From: Geminisphaera colitermitum TAV2
GTDB lineage: Bacteria > Verrucomicrobiota > Verrucomicrobiia > Opitutales > Opitutaceae
Length of the DNA: 64,000 nt
Direction: 5' to 3'
Assembly (NCBI RefSeq): GCF_000171235.2
Contig: NZ_ABEA03000091.1
Span: 1-64,000, forward strand
Below the pieces are notes generated by a model. The model was given only the letters and a program-made list of their open reading frames with translations, did not search any database and had not been told where the DNA came from. Below are positions 26,607 to 35,605 of this stretch, piece after piece (the stretch's first letter is position 1; the number at the start of each line of letters is the position of its first letter). The position numbers and the translations under genes were made by a program.

Positions 26607-28133
26607 ATGAAAACACCCCTCATCTGTGTATCTGCATTGATCCTCAGTTGCGCCGCGCACGCCGACGTCGTGCTCGCGCCCCTATTCCGCGATGGAGCCG
26701 TGCTCCAGCGCGAAAAGCCCGTCCCCGTCTGGGGCACCGCCGACGCCGGTGAAAAAGTCACCGTGACCTTTGCCGGCCAGTCCGTCACGACCACCGCCGC
26801 CGCCGATGGCAAGTGGCGCGTGGACCTGCCCGCCCTCACCGCCTCCGCTGAGGCGCGCACACTCGCCGTGCAGGGCAAAAACAAACTCGCTGTCAACGAC
26901 GTGATCGTTGGCGAAGTATGGCTCGCCTCCGGTCAGTCCAACATGGAGTGGCGCGTCAGCAACACCGACGCAGGCAAGTTCGAGATGGCCTTCGCCAACA
27001 ACCCGCTCATCCGCCACTACGGAACCAAGAAAAAAGTTTCCAGCACCCCGCTTGCCACCGCCGAAGGCAAATGGGAACGCACCACACCCGAAACCGTGGG
27101 CAGCTTTACCGCCGTCGGTTATTATTTTGCCGCCGACCTCTACCGCGCCCTCGGCGTACCCGTTGGCATCATCAACAGCTCTTGGGGCGGCACCCGCATC
27201 GAGGCTTGGATGGACGCCGCCTCCGCCGACAAAACCAAAGGCCCCGCCTTCGCCGAAATCCACACCCGCTGGGACAAAACCCTCGCCGACTACCCTGCCG
27301 CCAAAACCCGTTACGAACAAAGCGTCAAAAAATGGGAAGCTGCCCGTGACGCCGCCAAAGCTGCTGGCAAACCCTTCGCCGACCGCCGCCCCAGCGCCCC
27401 AGCGGGCAGTTCCGGTCACCCCGCCGAACCCAGCGGCCTCTACAACGGCATGATTGCTCCGCACGTCCCCTACGCCCTGCGCGGCTTCATCTGGTATCAA
27501 GGATGCAGCAACACCGGCCGCCACTACGAATACCGCGACTTCCAAACCGCCATGATCACCGGCTGGCGCCAGCAATTCGCCCAAGGCGACGTGCCCTTCT
27601 ACTGGGCTCAACTCGCCAACTATAAAGGCCAAGGCCCCGACAAACTCGAATACGCCTTCCTTCGCGGCGCGCAGACCGAATGCCTTGCCCTCCCCAAGAC
27701 CGGCCAGGCCGTCATCATCGACATCGGCAACGTCACCGACATTCACCCGCGCAACAAAAGCGACGTCGGACGCCGCCTCGCCCTCGTTGCCCTCAAGAAT
27801 GACTACGGCAAAACCAGCCTCGTTGACAGCGGCCCCATCTTCGCCGCCGCCGTGCGCGAAGGCTCCGCGATGCGTGTGAGCTTCAAGCCCGCCGACATCG
27901 AAAGCCCGCTCACCAGCCCGCGTGGCATGACGCCTCCCGGCTTCGAACTCGCCGGAGCCGACAAGGTTTTTTATCCCGCCGAAGCCAAGATCGACGGCCA
28001 GACCGTGGTTGTGACCTCTGACAAAGTTCCCGAGCCTATCGCAGTCCGTTACGCCTGGCGCAACGCGCCCGACGCCGGTCTCTTCAACCGCGACGGCCTC
28101 CCCGCCTGCCCCTTCCGCAGCGACGACTGGTAA
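26607..28133 (+). CDS. secreted sialate O-acetylesterase-like SGNH hydrolase
   Basis: A 508-residue exported protein. Signal peptide MKTPLICVSALILSCAAHA, a beta domain (LAPLFRDGAVLQREKPVPVWG), then the SGNH esterase blocks: EVWLASGQSNMEW (nucleophile Ser), GIINSSWGGTRIEAWM, IWYQGCSNTG and DIGNVTDIHPRNKSDVG with the Asp-x-x-His pair. In most relatives the third block reads WYQGEAN or WYQGESN; here a Cys replaces the Glu. The family removes acetyl groups from sialic acid or xylan. The ATG at 26607 starts the signal peptide. It is near the sialidase-like gene and GH110-like gene of cassette 3, which fits processing of acetylated host-type glycans. Confidence 0.87.
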   Translation: MKTPLICVSALILSCAAHADVVLAPLFRDGAVLQREKPVPVWGTADAGEKVTVTFAGQSVTTTAAADGKWRVDLPALTASAEARTLAVQGKNKLAVNDVIVGEVWLASGQSNMEWRVSNTDAGKFEMAFANNPLIRHYGTKKKVSSTPLATAEGKWERTTPETVGSFTAVGYYFAADLYRALGVPVGIINSSWGGTRIEAWMDAASADKTKGPAFAEIHTRWDKTLADYPAAKTRYEQSVKKWEAARDAAKAAGKPFADRRPSAPAGSSGHPAEPSGLYNGMIAPHVPYALRGFIWYQGCSNTGRHYEYRDFQTAMITGWRQQFAQGDVPFYWAQLANYKGQGPDKLEYAFLRGAQTECLALPKTGQAVIIDIGNVTDIHPRNKSDVGRRLALVALKNDYGKTSLVDSGPIFAAAVREGSAMRVSFKPADIESPLTSPRGMTPPGFELAGADKVFYPAEAKIDGQTVVVTSDKVPEPIAVRYAWRNAPDAGLFNRDGLPACPFRSDDW

Positions 28134-28141
28134 CCCGTAAC

Positions 28142-28241
28142 GGTAGGGAGGCCTCTCCGAGGCCTCCACCTCCCGCCACCACGCTCCAACTCCCTACGAA
28201 TTTCGTATCCACGACGGAGGCCTCGGAGAGGCCTCCCTACC
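28142..28241. repeat. REP-like family B element, perfect 26-bp inverted repeat
   Basis: Left arm 28142-28167 (GGTAGGGAGGCCTCTCCGAG...) is exactly complementary to right arm 28216-28241, with a 48-base spacer. Each arm also contains a smaller palindrome. A second copy in the opposite orientation is at 61819-61922. It separates two convergent genes and may serve as a bidirectional terminator. Confidence 0.9.
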
Positions 28242-28274
28242 AGTTAGGCTATGACTTCAGATCCCTGAAAAGCT

Positions 28275-29438
28275 CTAGCTCTGGCCCCCCCCCCCCCTCC
28301 CCTGCATTGATTTGCCCTGCTGCCGCCACGCCGTCGGTGTGACGCCATGTTGTTCGCGGAAACGTTTCACAAAATACGCGCTCGAATTGAAACCGCAGGC
28401 CGCGCCCACCTCCTTCACCGAAAACCGCCCCTGCCTCAGCAAATTTTCCGCGAGCCGAAACCGCTCCGCATTCACGAACTCCGAAAAACCACAGCGCGCG
28501 TGTAACCGGAACAACCGCGTCAGGTGATCTTCGCTAATCCCAAACCGCGCCGCCATCCGTTCGCGTGACAAATCGCCATGCAGATGCTCGGTCACATGCG
28601 CGCAAATCTCCCCCACTGTCCGCCTCCCCGCCACCGCCTCTCCAGCCGCCGCCCCGACCCCGGTGCCTGCGTCACCGCCAGATGCCGATGCATCCATATT
28701 TGTATCTATTTCTTCATGACGAAGCTCCTCAAGGCACCATGCCATTAACGCATGCGCCGATGCCCATAACAACTCCCGCCCACCCGCGTCCGCCTTCCCC
28801 GTTCCCACAGCAGCAGCCGCCTGCTCCCGCCGCGCACGCTCCATCAACGCCAGCGCCTCTCGCAACCCCGTTCCAGCCGGCGCATGCGTGTGATAATGCA
28901 GCGACACCGCCGCCCCCGGCGTGTCGCGACCACGCCCCGCAACCGCTTCACCTCCCACCGTCTCGCGCTTGTGATGATACCAGACGAAACGGGTGAAATC
29001 CTCAAAGAACACCACCGAAAACATCGTCCGCGGCCTGTCATTGCGAACCAGATACCAGTAACCCGGCTCCACCCAGCAAAACTGCCCCGGCCGCAAAACG
29101 ACGTCCTGGCTGCGCTCCGCCGACATTGAGAACATCGTCCGCTGCTCGCCATCGAGCGTGACAAGAAACCGCGCCACCGGCACACAAGAAAAACCCACCC
29201 CCTGCACCCCGCTCGCCCCACCTGTGCCCGTGACTTTGGGCGGACGCCACGGATTATTTTCAAAAACCACCACCGACTCCGGCGCCCCCGTGCCGAGGAT
29301 GGTTTCGAGCAACCGCGTGAACACCGTTTTCGCATCACCCCCCGCCATCGCCGCTCCCAACGCGCGCAGCCCAAATTTGCGAAACGCTGACCGCGGCATC
29401 GTGAAACTCCGAAACGTTTTGTGCTGCATGTCCATCAT
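28275..29438 (-). CDS. AraC-family transcriptional regulator
   Basis: A 387-residue regulator. The C-terminal domain has the two helix-turn-helices of AraC proteins: LSRERMAARFGISEDHLTRL and the second with SVKEVGAACGFNSSAYFVK followed by FREQHGVTPTAWR. The N-terminal part (about 1 to 230) has a cupin-like beta region (LRPGQFCWVEPGYWYLV), as expected for ligand sensing. A low-complexity linker joins the two. A C13 tract (28285-28297) encodes GGGG in frame near the end. It is divergent from the PEP-CTERM gene of cassette 3 and probably activates it. Two similar sites near 29472 (GGAAAAATTATACGA) and 29578 (GGAAAATCATATACC) could be its direct-repeat targets. Confidence 0.88.
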   Translation of the reverse strand: MMDMQHKTFRSFTMPRSAFRKFGLRALGAAMAGGDAKTVFTRLLETILGTGAPESVVVFENNPWRPPKVTGTGGASGVQGVGFSCVPVARFLVTLDGEQRTMFSMSAERSQDVVLRPGQFCWVEPGYWYLVRNDRPRTMFSVVFFEDFTRFVWYHHKRETVGGEAVAGRGRDTPGAAVSLHYHTHAPAGTGLREALALMERARREQAAAAVGTGKADAGGRELLWASAHALMAWCLEELRHEEIDTNMDASASGGDAGTGVGAAAGEAVAGRRTVGEICAHVTEHLHGDLSRERMAARFGISEDHLTRLFRLHARCGFSEFVNAERFRLAENLLRQGRFSVKEVGAACGFNSSAYFVKRFREQHGVTPTAWRQQGKSMQGRGGGGQS

Positions 29439-29607
29439 CCTTCCCCCGTCTCTCCATCCGATGCAATGCCGGAAAAATTATACGATTGTCGGCAAATTTA
29501 CACGCTCGGCAGTCGCCCTCTTCCGACCACATAGGAAAAGCTGACCGCAATCCCGGCCATGTTCTACTTCGTGTCGGGAAAATCATATACCCAAGCAATC
29601 ACCCACC

Positions 29608-30411
29608 ATGAAAACAACAACCACCAACGCCTCCACTGCCACCCACGCCACCCGGCTCATCGCAATGGCATCAGCCCTCGTCCTGACTCTCGCCGCAACC
29701 GCCGCCCACGCCCAGACGCTCATCTCACACACCGGCGCGGCTAATCCCACGACCGAAGGATGGGCAGCCACCGGCACCGCCACACTTGGCTCCACCGTCG
29801 CCAATGACAACGGCACCGCCGCCTGGCAGGTCAACGACAACTCAACCACTGCCAGCCTGCTCTACGTCAAAGTGCTCTCCGAAACGGAGGCCAACAAAGC
29901 CACTGCCGAAGGTTGGACACTCTCCGTCACACTCCGCGTGACCGACACCAACAACGCACCCGATCTCACCCGCTACGTGGACTACGTTGACATCAACAAA
30001 AAGGTTCGTTGGGGACTCGATTTCGGTTCGACCAGTACCGGCCAGCTCACTGTTTCCCTTCGCGGCAGCGCCCTTACCCATACCTTTGCGGATTCCGACT
30101 ACCATTCCTTTTCGCTCGTTTACAACTCGGTCGCCGGCACCGCATCGCTCTTCATTGACAACGCCACCACCGCCACCCTGACCGGCTACACCGGCGCAGC
30201 CGACAACAGCATCGCCGTTCGCCATCTCCGCTGGGGATCAGCTTCCAGCGCAAACACCGGCTCCGCCAACTACGCCAATATTTCCTTTGTCGTGGGCGCA
30301 CCGATTCCCGAACCTGCAACCATTGCCAGCATCGCCGGCCTGCTTGCACTCACCTTCGTAATTGCATTTAGGATACGCACACGTCTCAACCATGCCGGCC
30401 ACTGCGAATAA
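29608..30411 (+). CDS. PEP-CTERM protein with LamG-like domain (cassette 3)
   Basis: A 267-residue exported protein. Signal peptide with hydrophobic core (IAMASALVLTLAATAAHA), then a beta-sandwich of LamG/concanavalin type (WTLSVTLRVTDTN, HSFSLVYNSVAGTASLFIDN). The C-terminal sorting signal is IPEPATIASIAGLLAL, a hydrophobic helix and RIRTRLNHAGHCE, a somewhat longer basic tail than usual. It is the first gene of the plus-strand part of cassette 3, divergent from the AraC regulator. A sugar-binding surface role is inferred. Confidence 0.85.
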   Translation: MKTTTTNASTATHATRLIAMASALVLTLAATAAHAQTLISHTGAANPTTEGWAATGTATLGSTVANDNGTAAWQVNDNSTTASLLYVKVLSETEANKATAEGWTLSVTLRVTDTNNAPDLTRYVDYVDINKKVRWGLDFGSTSTGQLTVSLRGSALTHTFADSDYHSFSLVYNSVAGTASLFIDNATTATLTGYTGAADNSIAVRHLRWGSASSANTGSANYANISFVVGAPIPEPATIASIAGLLALTFVIAFRIRTRLNHAGHCE

Positions 30412-30427
30412 CGGATTGCGACGACCG

Positions 30428-30442
30428 CCCCCCCCCCCCCCC
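30428..30442 (+). repeat. C15 tract upstream of GH110-like gene
   Basis: Fifteen C, 22 bases before the start codon at 30465, in the spacer between the PEP-CTERM gene and the beta-helix gene. Confidence 0.95.
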
Positions 30443-30464
30443 TCCTCCATCCTCCTCCTCCGCC

Positions 30465-32213
30465 ATGTTGCGACTCCTTTCATTCTTTGTCCTCGCAGGA
30501 TTGTTGACATCCGCCTCCCGTCCCACCGCCACCGCTGCCGCCGCCGCGCAACACATCGAAGCGGCGGCGTTCGGCGCGATCCCCGACGACGGACGCGACG
30601 ACCGGCAGGCACTTCTTGCCGCGTTTGCCGAATGCGCCCGCCGGCCCGCCTCAACCCTCATTCTCCAAAAAGGCGTTTACGACATTGCCGCCCGCGACGG
30701 CGCACCCCCATCGGAGATCATCTTCTTCCTCGAAAACATCCCCAACCTCACCATCGAAGGCAACGGAGCCGAACTGCGCGTCCGCACCTGGCACTCCCTC
30801 TTTCGCATTCACGACAGCCCCGGACTCCAGATCAAAAACCTGCTCGTTGACTGGCACCCTGTTCCGCACGCCGGCGGCGAAGTCGTGGAAAGCAACCCCG
30901 CCACCCGCAGCTTTGTTCTCCGCCTCGCGCCCGCTTACCGCCCCGCGTTCGCCACACCCGTTGACCTCATTGTCGGTTACGACCCGCAGCGCAAAATCGC
31001 CAATCCGGTGCCCACCAACGCCAACTATCTCTTCACTCAAGACAAAGCGCCGAAAGCCGAGCCGCTTTCCGACGAACTCCTCCGCGTTCACCTCAGCCCC
31101 ACGCCGCGCACCATCAGCAAACTCGCCGCTGCGCAAGGCGACGTCCCGCTCAAAGGAACCTCGGTCGCGCTGCGTTTTCGCGCACGCGGAGCCACCGCGT
31201 TTCTCCTGCAAAACTGCGACAACCTTGTTGTCGAGGACGTCAGCATTTACTCCGCCCCCGGCATGGGCGTGAACGTATCGCGCTGCACCAACGTCCGTCT
31301 CAGCCGCGTCCGCATCGAACCCCGCCCCGGTGCCGACCGCTGGATGTCCACCTGCGTTGACGCCACGCATTTCAACATATGCCGAGGCACCATCCTCGTC
31401 GAAGACTGCCACTGGGAAGGCCAGGAAGACGACGGCTCCAACGTCCACAACATGTATATGCGCGTTTACAAAAAACCCGCCCCACGCACCGTCCAACTCG
31501 CCGGCGGACGCGGTTACGACGCCTTTCAGCCCGACCCCGAACCACGCCCCGGTGACCTCCTCGAATTTGGCTCCGACGCCAACCCCTACCTCCCCGCCTT
31601 CACCGCCCGCATCGTCAACGTTTCCCACATCGACACACGCCCCGACGGCAAGGCCCGCCTCTACACCGTCACCACCGACCGCGACCTCCCCGCCGACCTC
31701 GCGCCCGACACCCTCGTCGGCAACGCCACCGCCATTCCCGACACCTTCATCATGCGCCGCACCACCGTGCGCAACAACCGCGGCATGGGCATCCGCGTAA
31801 AAACCCGCAACGCCATCATTGAAGACAACCTCTTCGAAGACACGAGTGGCGCCGCCATCTGGCTCTCCTGCGAAGGCGAAAAAAGCAGCAACACCGCCGA
31901 AGGCGTTTCCTGCCGCGACATCACCCTTCGCCGCAACCGCATCATCCGCGCCGGCGCCCAGTTTGGAGCCACTGGTGGTGCCATCATGGCCCTCACCGGA
32001 CGCCAGAAAAGCCACCCCTTCGTTCACGCCAACCTCATCATTGAGGACAACATCATCGAAGACTCCTATGGTCACGCCATCCGCCTCACCTCCGTTGACG
32101 GTGCCCGCATCACCGGCAACAAACTCCTCCGCTCCTGCCTCGCCCCCATCTATTCCGACGCCACCTCGCGCAACATTGTGATCAAAAACAACCACGTATC
32201 CGAATCCCAATGA
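30465..32213 (+). CDS. secreted right-handed beta-helix enzyme, GH110-like
   Basis: A 582-residue exported protein. The signal peptide is followed by HIEAAAFGAIPDDGRDDRQA, the usual opening of pectate-lyase-fold enzymes. Helix coils with Asn ladders follow (IEGNGAELRVRTW, LSRVRIEPR, MGIRVKTRNAIIEDNLFED). Overall order and the motif TTVRNNRGMGIRVKTRNAII resemble alpha-1,3-galactosidases of family GH110. Assignment to that family is probable, not certain; a polygalacturonase-like enzyme is the alternative. Its TGA overlaps the ATG of the pseudopilin (ATGA), so the two are translationally coupled. Probably acts on terminal alpha-galactosyl groups of host or plant glycans. Confidence 0.75.
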   Translation: MLRLLSFFVLAGLLTSASRPTATAAAAAQHIEAAAFGAIPDDGRDDRQALLAAFAECARRPASTLILQKGVYDIAARDGAPPSEIIFFLENIPNLTIEGNGAELRVRTWHSLFRIHDSPGLQIKNLLVDWHPVPHAGGEVVESNPATRSFVLRLAPAYRPAFATPVDLIVGYDPQRKIANPVPTNANYLFTQDKAPKAEPLSDELLRVHLSPTPRTISKLAAAQGDVPLKGTSVALRFRARGATAFLLQNCDNLVVEDVSIYSAPGMGVNVSRCTNVRLSRVRIEPRPGADRWMSTCVDATHFNICRGTILVEDCHWEGQEDDGSNVHNMYMRVYKKPAPRTVQLAGGRGYDAFQPDPEPRPGDLLEFGSDANPYLPAFTARIVNVSHIDTRPDGKARLYTVTTDRDLPADLAPDTLVGNATAIPDTFIMRRTTVRNNRGMGIRVKTRNAIIEDNLFEDTSGAAIWLSCEGEKSSNTAEGVSCRDITLRRNRIIRAGAQFGATGGAIMALTGRQKSHPFVHANLIIEDNIIEDSYGHAIRLTSVDGARITGNKLLRSCLAPIYSDATSRNIVIKNNHVSESQ

Positions 32214-32938
32214 CACCGACGCCCCTCCCCCCTCCCCCCCCCCCGCCCCGCTCCCATCGCGACACCGCCGCCTTCACGCTCGTCGAACTCCTCACCGTCA
32301 TTGCCATCATAGGCGTCCTTGCCGGCATCCTGATTCCCGTTGTTGGACGCGTGCGCACCGCCGCCCGACAGACCACCTGCATCAGCAACCTCCGCCAAAT
32401 TCACATAGCGATCATCAACTACACCAACGACCACAAAGGCTGGTTCCCCGACGTTAACGTGAACAACGGCAGCAGCTGGGTGCCATGGTGGCTCGCGGTC
32501 GGCCCCTACCTTGGCAACCCCAGCACAACCAGCCAAAAACCCATTCACAAAGTCCTCCAATGCCCCGAAGTCGCCCGCATCGGCGGTGAAATGATGACCC
32601 GTGACGACCGCATGGAACTCGCCAACTACGGCGCCAACGACAAACTTGGCCGCGTCAGCAACGGCAGCGGTGTGATGACCAAAAACAACAATGTGCTGAT
32701 CACCGCCGTCCGTAATCCCACCCGCACCATTCTGGCCGGTGACAATGGCATGGCCGCCAGTTCCCCGCAGGCAGACCTCAACGTCACTAAAATAGTTCTT
32801 CAATCCGACCGCCGTCACCCCTCCAACGGTTCCGCCCTCCTCTGGATCGACGGCCACGTCACCATCTGGAAAGACGCCACGCGTCTTGCCGACGACCCCT
32901 TCAAACCAAACGCAGCCCAGGACGTATGGACACCCTGA
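32210..32938 (+). CDS. type II secretion-like pseudopilin with poly-Pro leader (cassette 3)
   Basis: A 242-residue prepilin-like protein. The leader MTPTPLPPPPPPPRSHRDTA is unusual: a C11 tract (32234-32244) lies within its first dozen codons and encodes consecutive prolines. It is followed by [20 protein letters not shown] with conserved Glu5. The C-terminal HPSNGSALLWIDGHVTIW is the H-X9-DG type motif with one extra residue. No other ATG fits, so a slip in the tract would abolish the protein. The start overlaps the stop of the GH110-like gene. It is one of five paralogues in the window, one per glycan cassette. Confidence 0.87.
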   Translation: MTPTPLPPPPPPPRSHRDTAAFTLVELLTVIAIIGVLAGILIPVVGRVRTAARQTTCISNLRQIHIAIINYTNDHKGWFPDVNVNNGSSWVPWWLAVGPYLGNPSTTSQKPIHKVLQCPEVARIGGEMMTRDDRMELANYGANDKLGRVSNGSGVMTKNNNVLITAVRNPTRTILAGDNGMAASSPQADLNVTKIVLQSDRRHPSNGSALLWIDGHVTIWKDATRLADDPFKPNAAQDVWTP

Positions 32939-34196
32939 ATACACTCCCCCTCCAATTCCCACTTATGACATCAACACTCCTCCCCCCCCCCCCCCCCTCC
33001 TCGCCAAACCTCTCGCACAACGCGGACAAACTCACCGCCGACACGACGCCCATCCCCTTTCCCCTGCGCACGGTGGATCTCTCCACCGACACCACCCGCC
33101 ACACAATCATCGCGCAAGGCACGCCCGACATTTACCAAGGCCACCCCACCACCCTCCTCCTCCCGGACGGACGCACCATGTATTGCGTCTGGACATACAA
33201 CCACGGCGGCGCTTGCGGCCCTCTCAAACGCAGCGACGACGGCGGCCTCACCTGGAGCGATCTGCTCCCCGTTCCCGGCAACTGGAGCACCGTGGAAAAC
33301 TGCCCGACCATCTTCCGCCTGCCCGATCCAGACGGACGCACGTATCGACTTTTTATCTACGCCGGACAAGGCCCCGACGGCTGCATGGCCGCCGCCCATT
33401 CCAACGACGACGGACGCACCTGGTCGCCCATGCGCAGCAACGGCCTCGTCTGCGTCATGCCCTTCACCAGCATCATTCCCATTGACGGCGGACGCCGCCT
33501 CCTCGGCCTCGCCACCACCCGCCGTCCCAACGACCCCGACGGCAAACAATGGAGCCTTCAACTCACGCAAAGCATCTCCACGGACGGCGGTTTCACATGG
33601 TCGCCATGGAGCGTTCCCGTTGACGACGATCCCGCCCTCCGCTTCGGCGAACCGTTTCTCCTCCCCTCCCCCCCCCCCCTTCCTCCTCCAACGACAATAA
33701 TCACGACAAACGCTGGCTCTGTCTCGTCCGCGAAAATCTCCGTCGCCGCTCATGGTTCACCACCACCGATGACGAAGGCCGCACTTGGACGCCCTTGCGT
33801 CACCTTCCCATCGGCCTCGCAGGCGACCGTCACGTCGCCCGCTACGCGCCCGACGGACGCCTCGTTGTTGTCTTCCGTGACCGCGCCACCAGCAGCGGCA
33901 CCAGCGGGCATTTCGTCGCATGGGTTGGCCGTTACGAAGATCTTTTCGCCTCCGCCAACCACAGCAACGACCACGGCAAAAGTTACCGTATAAAACTCCT
34001 CCACAACCACGCCGGTTTCGACTGCGGGTATCCGGGACTCGAATACATACCCGATTCGACAGGCGGCGGCGGCGCCTTTGTCGCCATCACTTACATCAAA
34101 TACCGGTCCGGCCCGGAAAAGCACTCCGTCGTCGCGACCCGTTTCACTCTCGCCGAAACCGACAGCCTCGTGGCGCAGGCGTCCCGCCCGCTCTGA
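32926..34196 (+). pseudogene. BNR/sialidase-like enzyme, frameshifted at a 12-C tract
   Basis: Two frames meet at the C12 tract 33668-33679. The first (from 32926 or 32965) encodes a six-bladed propeller start: GTPDIYQGHPTTLLLPDGR, then Asp-box motifs SDDGGLTWS, SNDDGRTWSP and STDGGFTWSP. After the tract the second frame gives WFTTTDDEGRTWTPLRHL, YAPDGRLVVVFRD and the end near 34196. Thirteen or ten C would join them into about 410 to 423 residues. No signal peptide is obvious at either start. A C16 tract (32982-32997) also lies in the first codons. The last eight residues are encoded by a repeat arm. Sialidase-like activity is inferred from the fold. Confidence 0.8.
33668..33679 (+). repeat. 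C12 tract causing frameshift in sialidase-like gene
   Basis: Twelve C read as prolines. The frame upstream and the frame downstream differ by one base exactly here. Confidence 0.95.
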
Positions 34197-34227
34197 TCTT
34201 TGGGAATGCATGCGGGACGCCCGCGCC
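34172..34227. repeat. 16-bp inverted repeat spanning sialidase stop codon
   Basis: Left arm GGCGCAGGCGTCCCGC (34172-34187) and right arm GCGGGACGCCCGCGCC (34212-34227) pair with one mismatch. The left arm is inside the coding end of the sialidase-like gene. A matching single arm occurs at 62828-62843. Confidence 0.8.
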
Positions 34228-34230
34228 CCT

Positions 34231-34246
34231 CCCCCCCCCCCCCCCC
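34231..34246 (+). repeat. C16 tract 12 bases upstream of oxidoreductase start
   Basis: Sixteen C between the sialidase stop and the ATG at 34259, occupying the expected ribosome-binding region. Confidence 0.95.
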
Positions 34247-34258
34247 TCTGTCTCTGTC

Positions 34259-35587
34259 ATGGCAACTATCACCGAGCCCGCCCGGGCCATCCCCATCCTC
34301 ACCGACACCGACGTCGTTGTATGCGGAGGCGGACCCTCCGGCATCATAGCCGCCACTGCCGCCGCCCGCACCGGCGCGCGCGTAGTGCTTTTGGAAAGAC
34401 ATGGATTTCTCGGAGGCATGGCCACCGCCGGCATGGTCGGCCCGTTGAGCAAATTCAACTTCGACGGACGCCGCATCGTTGACGGCATCCCCGGCGAATT
34501 CATTCGCGCCCTCCACGCCGCCGGCGGAGCCATCATCGACCTCCCCTCGGGCAACATCCCCTACGACGCCGAACTCTACAAACTCACCGCTCAGCGACTC
34601 GTCCTCAATGCTGGCGTCGATGTCATCCTCCACGCCCACGTCGCCTCCGTCATCGAACCGCCCGACACTCCCGGCCGCGTCACCCACGTCTTCATCGAAA
34701 CGAAGGAAGGACGCTGCGCCATCGCTGCCCGCATGGTCATCGACTGCACCGGCACCGGCGACCTCGTTGCCCGCACCACGCTCCCCATCGAGATGCGCAA
34801 CAACCGCGCCAACGGCGAACTCCAGCCCATGACACTCTATTTCCGTCTTGGCGGAGTGGATACGGAAAAACTCACACTCCTCATGGCGCGCGACCGGACC
34901 AAATACGCCAGCCCCGAACTCCGCGCCATCCTCCAGACCGAAGTCGCCGCCGGACGTCTCCGCAATTTCGGCGGCCCCTGGGCCGTGCACGGCAGCACGA
35001 TCCGTCCCGGCGAAGTCTCCGTCAACGCCACCCGTATCACCGGCAACGCCATCGATGCCCGCGACCTTACCCGTGCCGAACTCACCCTGCGTGAAGAAAT
35101 CCACGCCATTGCCGCCGCCTTTCGCCGCCAACATCCCGCGTTTGCCAACAGCCACCTCATCGACACCGCTCCGCAAGTGGGTATCCGTGAAACGCGTACC
35201 ATCACCGGCCTCCACACCATGACGGCCGACGACGTTCTCTCCCCGAGCGATTTTCCCGACACCGTTGCACTCGGCGGACACCCCATTGACATCCATCAAT
35301 CCACCGACAGCCAGCAGAACGCCCGCTTCATCGAAGCCCCCTATCACATCCCTTATCGCTCACTCGTCCCGGTCGGATCGCAAAACGTGCTTGTTGCCGG
35401 TGGCACGATTTCCGCCACCCGCGAAGCCTTCGGCACGATCCGCGTGCAAGCCCAGTGCATGGCCCTCGGTCAGGCCGCAGGCACCGCCGCCGCCCTCTGC
35501 ATAGCCCGAAATCAGACCGTCACCACTCTCGACGCCACTCACCTCCGAGCCCACCTCCGCAATGACGGCGCGATTGTGGATGCGTGA
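34259..35587 (+). CDS. FAD-dependent oxidoreductase (PF12831-like)
   Basis: A 442-residue flavoprotein. The N-terminal dinucleotide-binding motif is DVVVCGGGPSGIIAA, followed by VVLLERHGFLGGMATAGMVGP. A second FAD contact is MVIDCTGTGDLVA, and the C-terminal NVLVAGGTISATREAFG plus CMALGQAAGTAAAL completes the family pattern. Members of this family occur next to glycoside hydrolases in Verrucomicrobiota and Planctomycetota and may oxidise sugars or remove modified groups. The substrate is unknown. It has no signal peptide, so it is cytosolic. It is the last gene of cassette 3. The start is fixed by the Rossmann fold. Confidence 0.87.
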   Translation: MATITEPARAIPILTDTDVVVCGGGPSGIIAATAAARTGARVVLLERHGFLGGMATAGMVGPLSKFNFDGRRIVDGIPGEFIRALHAAGGAIIDLPSGNIPYDAELYKLTAQRLVLNAGVDVILHAHVASVIEPPDTPGRVTHVFIETKEGRCAIAARMVIDCTGTGDLVARTTLPIEMRNNRANGELQPMTLYFRLGGVDTEKLTLLMARDRTKYASPELRAILQTEVAAGRLRNFGGPWAVHGSTIRPGEVSVNATRITGNAIDARDLTRAELTLREEIHAIAAAFRRQHPAFANSHLIDTAPQVGIRETRTITGLHTMTADDVLSPSDFPDTVALGGHPIDIHQSTDSQQNARFIEAPYHIPYRSLVPVGSQNVLVAGGTISATREAFGTIRVQAQCMALGQAAGTAAALCIARNQTVTTLDATHLRAHLRNDGAIVDA

Positions 35588-35605
35588 GAGCAACAACGCG
35601 CCGCT

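Noticed and set aside
26682-28169. 495-codon frame opposite the sialate esterase-like gene
   Set aside because: Antisense shadow: low complexity, no recognisable motif, no ribosome-binding site.
30651-32216. 521-codon minus-strand frame opposite the GH110-like gene
   Set aside because: Composition of a shadow; the plus-strand protein has a signal peptide and beta-helix motifs.
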